From positions 1 to 64,000 of the forward strand of contig JAFCCC010000003.1 of NCBI GenBank assembly GCA_017610385.1: 64,000 bases of DNA. Reading direction: 5' to 3'. Below the pieces are notes generated by a model. That model was not told the DNA's origin, did not search any database, and saw nothing but the letters and a program-made list of their open reading frames with translations. Of this stretch, positions 59,589 to 64,000 are shown piece by piece. A program made the translations under genes and the position numbers. The stretch's first letter is position 1. Every line of letters starts with the position of its first letter. This DNA is from Candidatus Nanohalarchaeota archaeon (GTDB lineage Archaea > Nanohalarchaeota > Nanosalinia > Nanosalinales > JAFCCC01).

Positions 59589-60139
59589 ATATCAAAGTGC
59601 CTTGTGCTACTGAGAAATGCATTTATGTCAAATTCCTCAAGATTTTCATTTCCAAACACCCATTCGATAGGCCATTTAGCCATATTTACAATTGAAAATA
59701 ATAATGGTCTGCTCCTATGTTTTCGATATCTCTCACCAATACTTCTAGCAAGTTCAAATACTGTTGGATATTCTGGAGCAGTATATCCTGTGTCCGAGTA
59801 TTGGCTTTTACCTACTGAGCCCCACCCCTCTTCAGTTCTAAATATTGCATTAACGTGACCTGGACCCCAAAGTACAAGATTTATTAATAATGGTGGATAA
59901 CCTAATTTAGAAAGAAAATACGCACCAACCAATGCTCCATCCACACACAATGCGTTACCTTCTTTTAATGTTCTTTCAACACTATTTACATAATAATTCC
60001 TATCTATTTTACAATAGCGATATTCTAATGTATCTAATACTGATTGTATTTCTTCAGGCGTGCTTAGTTTTAAATCAGGTATCATACTCATCACAGAATA
60101 TGCTTTAAGATTCTCTTTGAAGCGTGAACTTACCTTCAA
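59585..60139 (-). CDS. hypothetical, possibly transglutaminase/papain-like fold
   Basis: NALCVDGALVGAYFLSKLGYPPLLINL... GHVNAIFRTEEGWGSVGKSQY: Cys...His...Asp/Asn-like order. Confidence 0.45.
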   Translation of the reverse strand: MKVSSRFKENLKAYSVMSMIPDLKLSTPEEIQSVLDTLEYRYCKIDRNYYVNSVERTLKEGNALCVDGALVGAYFLSKLGYPPLLINLVLWGPGHVNAIFRTEEGWGSVGKSQYSDTGYTAPEYPTVFELARSIGERYRKHRSRPLLFSIVNMAKWPIEWVFGNENLEEFDINAFLSSTRHFDI

Positions 60140-60168
60140 GAAAATCTGTTCAGGTTTTTGTAGCTTCT

Positions 60169-60465
60169 TTATTCTTCCAAGTGAGCTGCGATTATTCGTG
60201 CCACATCTTCTTTATTTTCTTCTAAATAGGCCTTTACAGCTTCTCCAACTTCTTTTTTAAAAACCGATTCCATTGCGGCATCCAAGAAATGTTCTCTTTT
60301 TTTATACTGTTCTCACGCACTGTCATTACATTCTCGCATACTCTGGTATGGAGATCCAGAACTTACTAGGCTATTTACGTACGTTTCTCTTAACCATATT
60401 GAGAGGTGTATAAGTTCTGTATAACTGCGCTCTTCAAGATTCTCTGGTAAAGTACCAACTGGCAT
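60169..60465 (-). pseudogene. ORF interrupted by a single in-frame TGA
   Basis: MPVGTLPENLEERSYTELIHLSIWLRETYVNSLVSSGSPYQSMRECNDSA*EQYKKREHFLDAAMESVFKKEVGEAVKAYLEENKEDVARIIAAHLEE; TGA at 60313-60315. Confidence 0.7.
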
Positions 60466-60595
60466 ATAATTTTCTTTAGAACAACTTAATTTAAACCTAG
60501 GTAATGCGCACTACCAGTCCATTATTTATTTAACTCTTGCAAGGTCAGGTTTATTTAATGTGTTTAGAAAGCAAATTATCTTAAATATCTAATGT

Positions 60596-61690
60596 TTATT
60601 TGAAATGAAGTTCCAAAACATCCTCATCTAATAAAATATGATGTCGGCCTTTATTTTGTCCTTCGAATTTTGCACTTTTACCCCAAACGCGTGCATAATT
60701 AAAATTCTTTTGGAATTCTTTGTGGATTTTTTCACAAACTTGATCTACTGTTGAACCAATTTTAATGATTAATGGCGCTTTTCGATCTGGTTCTTTTCCA
60801 ATTCTTTTCATGTATACTCTCATTAATTCTAGATTATTCCATAATTGTTCTACGAATCTATTCAAATTCCAAGATTTATCTGCTGAAATAAACGTCATTT
60901 TTGGGAAATCTTTTTTAATTTTTATTAATTCCCCTTTTGAGAGTTCATCAATTTTATTTAGAATTTCTATAAAATGAATATAAACCCGATTCCCTGCTAA
61001 AAAATCAATTAAAGTATCTATTGTTATGTTTTCGCGAATTAAAACATCCGCATTTGCTATTCCATATTCTCTAAAGAGTTCCTTTATTGTATCTTCATCT
61101 AAATCTAATTTGAGTGGCGTTAATAGATTAATACCTCCAGAAACCTTCTTTTTAAGTCTAATTAGCGGTGGTTGTTGATTTAATCTGATACCAGAGTTAT
61201 AAAGTTCTTGTTCTAGTTGTTTGACATCTTTTAATCTTTTATAATCTGTTATTAAAACAATCAAATCAGTATTTCTAATAACACTTAAAACTTCTTTACC
61301 TCTTCCTTTTCCTTTTGAAGCACCGATAATTAATCCAGGGACATCTAATATCTGTATTTGTGCTCCTTTGTAGTTTAAAACTCCTGGAATGACTTTGAGC
61401 GTAGTAAATTCATAATAACCTATTTCTGATTCTGCATTTGTTAATTTATTCAATAAAGTAGACTTGCCTGCAGATGGTGGACCCACTAGAGAAATGCTAG
61501 CATCTCCAGATTTTCTTAAACCATATCCTAGACCTTTTTTACCTGAAATTTTAGATTCATGTGATTCTTTTTTATCTTCTAATTTTGCTATATTAGCCTT
61601 TAATTTCGCTCTTTCCTTTTCTGTTCCTTTATTTACTGGTGTTTTACTCAATTTCAGTTTTAATTCATCTAGTCTATCTTGAATGCTCAT
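60596..61690 (-). CDS. DRG-family Obg GTPase with TGS domain
   Basis: GDASISLVGPPSAGKSTLLNKLTNAESEIGYYEFTTLKVIPGVLNYKGAQIQILDVPGLIIGASKGKGRGKEVLS. Confidence 0.94.
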   Translation of the reverse strand: MSIQDRLDELKLKLSKTPVNKGTEKERAKLKANIAKLEDKKESHESKISGKKGLGYGLRKSGDASISLVGPPSAGKSTLLNKLTNAESEIGYYEFTTLKVIPGVLNYKGAQIQILDVPGLIIGASKGKGRGKEVLSVIRNTDLIVLITDYKRLKDVKQLEQELYNSGIRLNQQPPLIRLKKKVSGGINLLTPLKLDLDEDTIKELFREYGIANADVLIRENITIDTLIDFLAGNRVYIHFIEILNKIDELSKGELIKIKKDFPKMTFISADKSWNLNRFVEQLWNNLELMRVYMKRIGKEPDRKAPLIIKIGSTVDQVCEKIHKEFQKNFNYARVWGKSAKFEGQNKGRHHILLDEDVLELHFK

Positions 61691-61743
61691 AGTGTATTAA
61701 GAGAAACCTTGTGTTTAAATTACTTTAGTTCCGTAGTCTTTTC

Positions 61744-62397
61744 ATGGAACGAAAAATTCAGAGAGTTATTGAAATCTGTGAAAATAATTATGGAAAACCA
61801 AAACCATTTAGATTAAGTAACTCATTAGATCTTTTAGTAGAAACAATTCTTTCTCAGAATACCAATGATAAAAATACGTTTAAAGCATTCTCTGCTTTGA
61901 AAAAATATTATGTAAATTACGAAGAAGTACTTGCGGCAAATGAAACAAAATTAGCAAAAATAATTTACAGTTCAGGATTTTATAATTTAAAAGCTAAAAG
62001 AATTCAAGAGGCTCTTCGAGCAATTAAGGAAGATCGAGGGTCTTTAAATTTAGATTTTTTAAAAAATAAGAGCAAATCTGTCGCGTTTAATTATCTAATT
62101 AAACTTCCAGGAATTGGTCCAAAAACCGCTGCCATTGTTCTTACTTTTGGTTTAAATCACGAAAGTATTCCAGTAGATACACATGTTTATAGGGTTTCTC
62201 AGAGATTGGGCTTAGTTCCTAAAACTTTTGACAGAACAAAAACTCAGGAATTTTTAGAGAACAACACAAAAAGAGGATTAAAAAATGCGCTACATTATTA
62301 TTTAATTAAGCACGGAAGAGAAGTATGTCGTGCTAGAAAACCATCTTGTTCTGAGTGTTTTTTAAAAAAAGAATGCAAGCATTTTAAAAATAAATAA
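61744..62397 (+). CDS. nth: endonuclease III-family DNA glycosylase
   Basis: LVETILSQNTNDKNTFKAFSALK; LPGIGPKTAAIVLTFG; VDTHVYRVSQRLGL; [4Fe-4S]-type C-x6-C-x2-C-x5-C. Confidence 0.93.
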   Translation: MERKIQRVIEICENNYGKPKPFRLSNSLDLLVETILSQNTNDKNTFKAFSALKKYYVNYEEVLAANETKLAKIIYSSGFYNLKAKRIQEALRAIKEDRGSLNLDFLKNKSKSVAFNYLIKLPGIGPKTAAIVLTFGLNHESIPVDTHVYRVSQRLGLVPKTFDRTKTQEFLENNTKRGLKNALHYYLIKHGREVCRARKPSCSECFLKKECKHFKNK

Positions 62398-62403
62398 GAT
62401 ATT

Positions 62404-63795
62404 TCAAAAGTAAGTAATAGCATGTTCAGAATTTCTTATTCTGTCTCTTTTTCTAAAGAAAAATTCAAATTGTGCTTTTGGCAATTTTACAGTACCTTCT
62501 ACTTTTAATATTGGTCTAAATTTATAACTCAAAATTCGTTCTTCACCAGGATTCAGATTTCCGATTTTCCATTCTATTTCTATGCCGCCTTTTTTATTTT
62601 TTATTGAAGTTGGCTTGGCCGCCTCAAATTTATTAGATAATTTCACGATTTCTGGAACATGGTCTATAACCCTAACTTTTGTTAGAAGTTCTTTGGTGTT
62701 GTTTTTAATATAAATGTAAATGGTATGTTCTCCTTTGGATATACGAGCAACTTTCATGATTTTTGGCACCTGAAACTCATACATCGCAAAGTATCCTGTT
62801 CCAAATACAAAAAGCGCAATTAAGAATAAAATCCAATAATTTATTCTGTATTTTACTAAAATTGTTTCACCAGGTTCTAAGTCTTTTATTACCCAATTGT
62901 ATTTTATTCCGCCACCAATTTTCTCTTTTGAGGCTATTTTCAAATTTGATTTCATTAAATACGATTTTAATCTGTTAATAGATCCACTAACTATCTGAGA
63001 CTCTTTCTTGACGTTTCCGGTATTTTTAATTTCAATTTTGTATGTATGCCAGAAAAAAAAACTTTTGTCTGATTTGTCAATACTTATGCTTTGTATTGGT
63101 GGAATATTAATTCTAATAGACTTTGAACTTTCGATTTCTCCTTCTGTGTTTATCACATTCAAAATAATGTTTTGAACGCCAACTAATTTTTCATCAACTC
63201 TTATAGGAATATTAAAATAAAATGTGCTTCCCGGTTTTAACATAGGAATTGAAACAGAATTATTTGTGTTATTTAATGTTCCCATTAAAGAATAACTTCC
63301 TATCTCATATGCTGCAACATTTTTTATTTGCCCAGTAAGATTAATTATTTCTCCTGGAACATAACTTGTTTTAGTTGTTCTAAGACCGGAAACTGATAAT
63401 TTTTCATCTCTTACGACGGTTATGAAAGCTTCTAATTTAAGATAATTCTCTAAATCGCTTTTAGGGTATATGTAAATAAAGAATCCTCTATTGCCTGCTT
63501 CTGCATTTTCATCTGGCGTTACATAAATTTTAGTAGTTTTTGTAGTATTTGGTAAAAGATCTAAAGAATAATCTTGTTGATAAAACCAACCAGGTTTCAT
63601 GCTTTGTGTGTAAATCGTAAATCTATCTGCTGTTGGCATTTCGTTTGTAACTTCTACTCTAAATTCCCCGACCTCTCCAGGGTAAACATTTTGTTTAATT
63701 GCATAAATGGTTCCCTTAAATCCTTCTACACATAGGCCAAAGGAAGATAATAAGACAAATAGAATTAATGGAACCAGAATTAATGATTTTCTCAT
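62404..63795 (-). CDS. secreted/membrane protein with NEW3/CARDB-like Ig-fold domains
   Basis: Signal peptide MRKSLILVPLILFVLLSSFGLCVEG; repeated beta-sandwich-like EFRVEVTNEMPTADRF, internal TM IDYWILFLIALFVFG-like. Confidence 0.65.
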   Translation of the reverse strand: MRKSLILVPLILFVLLSSFGLCVEGFKGTIYAIKQNVYPGEVGEFRVEVTNEMPTADRFTIYTQSMKPGWFYQQDYSLDLLPNTTKTTKIYVTPDENAEAGNRGFFIYIYPKSDLENYLKLEAFITVVRDEKLSVSGLRTTKTSYVPGEIINLTGQIKNVAAYEIGSYSLMGTLNNTNNSVSIPMLKPGSTFYFNIPIRVDEKLVGVQNIILNVINTEGEIESSKSIRINIPPIQSISIDKSDKSFFFWHTYKIEIKNTGNVKKESQIVSGSINRLKSYLMKSNLKIASKEKIGGGIKYNWVIKDLEPGETILVKYRINYWILFLIALFVFGTGYFAMYEFQVPKIMKVARISKGEHTIYIYIKNNTKELLTKVRVIDHVPEIVKLSNKFEAAKPTSIKNKKGGIEIEWKIGNLNPGEERILSYKFRPILKVEGTVKLPKAQFEFFFRKRDRIRNSEHAITYF

Positions 63796-63878
63796 ATTCC
63801 CCCAAAACAGCATTATTCGGTAATTTTTATAAGTTTATGTGCTGAATGATGTCGTTAATATTGCCGCGAATTATAAGG

Positions 63879-64000
63879 AACTCACTTCACTTTTTCGTAT
63901 TTGCGTGAAGGGGGCTTCTGAAGGAATTTCACATAGAGCATTAACCGATTTTGCAGTTATTTGAGTGAAGGTTGCCTTAAGAAGTGCTTGCCGCCTGAGT
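63879..64000. repeat. noncoding repeat related to 41.7-42.0 kb cluster
   Basis: AACTCACTTCACTTTTT identical to 41739-41755; GTGAAGGG..CTTCTGAAGGAA shared with 41941-41962. Confidence 0.75.

Noticed and set aside
60313-60315. Selenocysteine at TGA
   Set aside because: Flanking residues give no Cys/Sec context and no SECIS-like element was evident; Trp codon decay fits better.

Overview
AT-rich, compact archaeal chromosome segment, probably from a DPANN/Nanoarchaeota-type organism. Archaeal markers include Pus10, SRP54, RfcS/RfcL, thermosome, HerA, the exosome operon with L37Ae, RpoP, Pcc1 and prefoldin, aCPSF1, SepF/FtsZ, aIF5A, archaeal CCA-transferase and DRG/YchF GTPases. No rRNA or CRISPR was seen. 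Most of the window is ordinary housekeeping DNA plus an archaeal type IV pilus-like locus (~14.6-23.3 kb). Three things stand out. (1) At 1.5-6.0 kb a tyrosine recombinase (C-terminus ...SPLDDL) sits next to an integron-like array of six small gene cassettes. They are separated by attC-like sites (TAA-N8-GTTATACGNNAT), and each ORF is bracketed by its own inverted repeat. (2) Three of the four tRNA genes (Gly-TCC, Thr-GGT, Ile-TAT) can each be folded with two introns. Five of the six introns have good bulge-helix-bulge geometry, including introns in the T-loop, anticodon stem and D-arm. (3) A dispersed vocabulary of short hairpins occurs in clusters beside tRNA genes, inside tRNA-Gly introns and in the 570-bp rrp4-lig intergenic region. 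All calls come from reading sequence and translations; no searches or folding programs were run.
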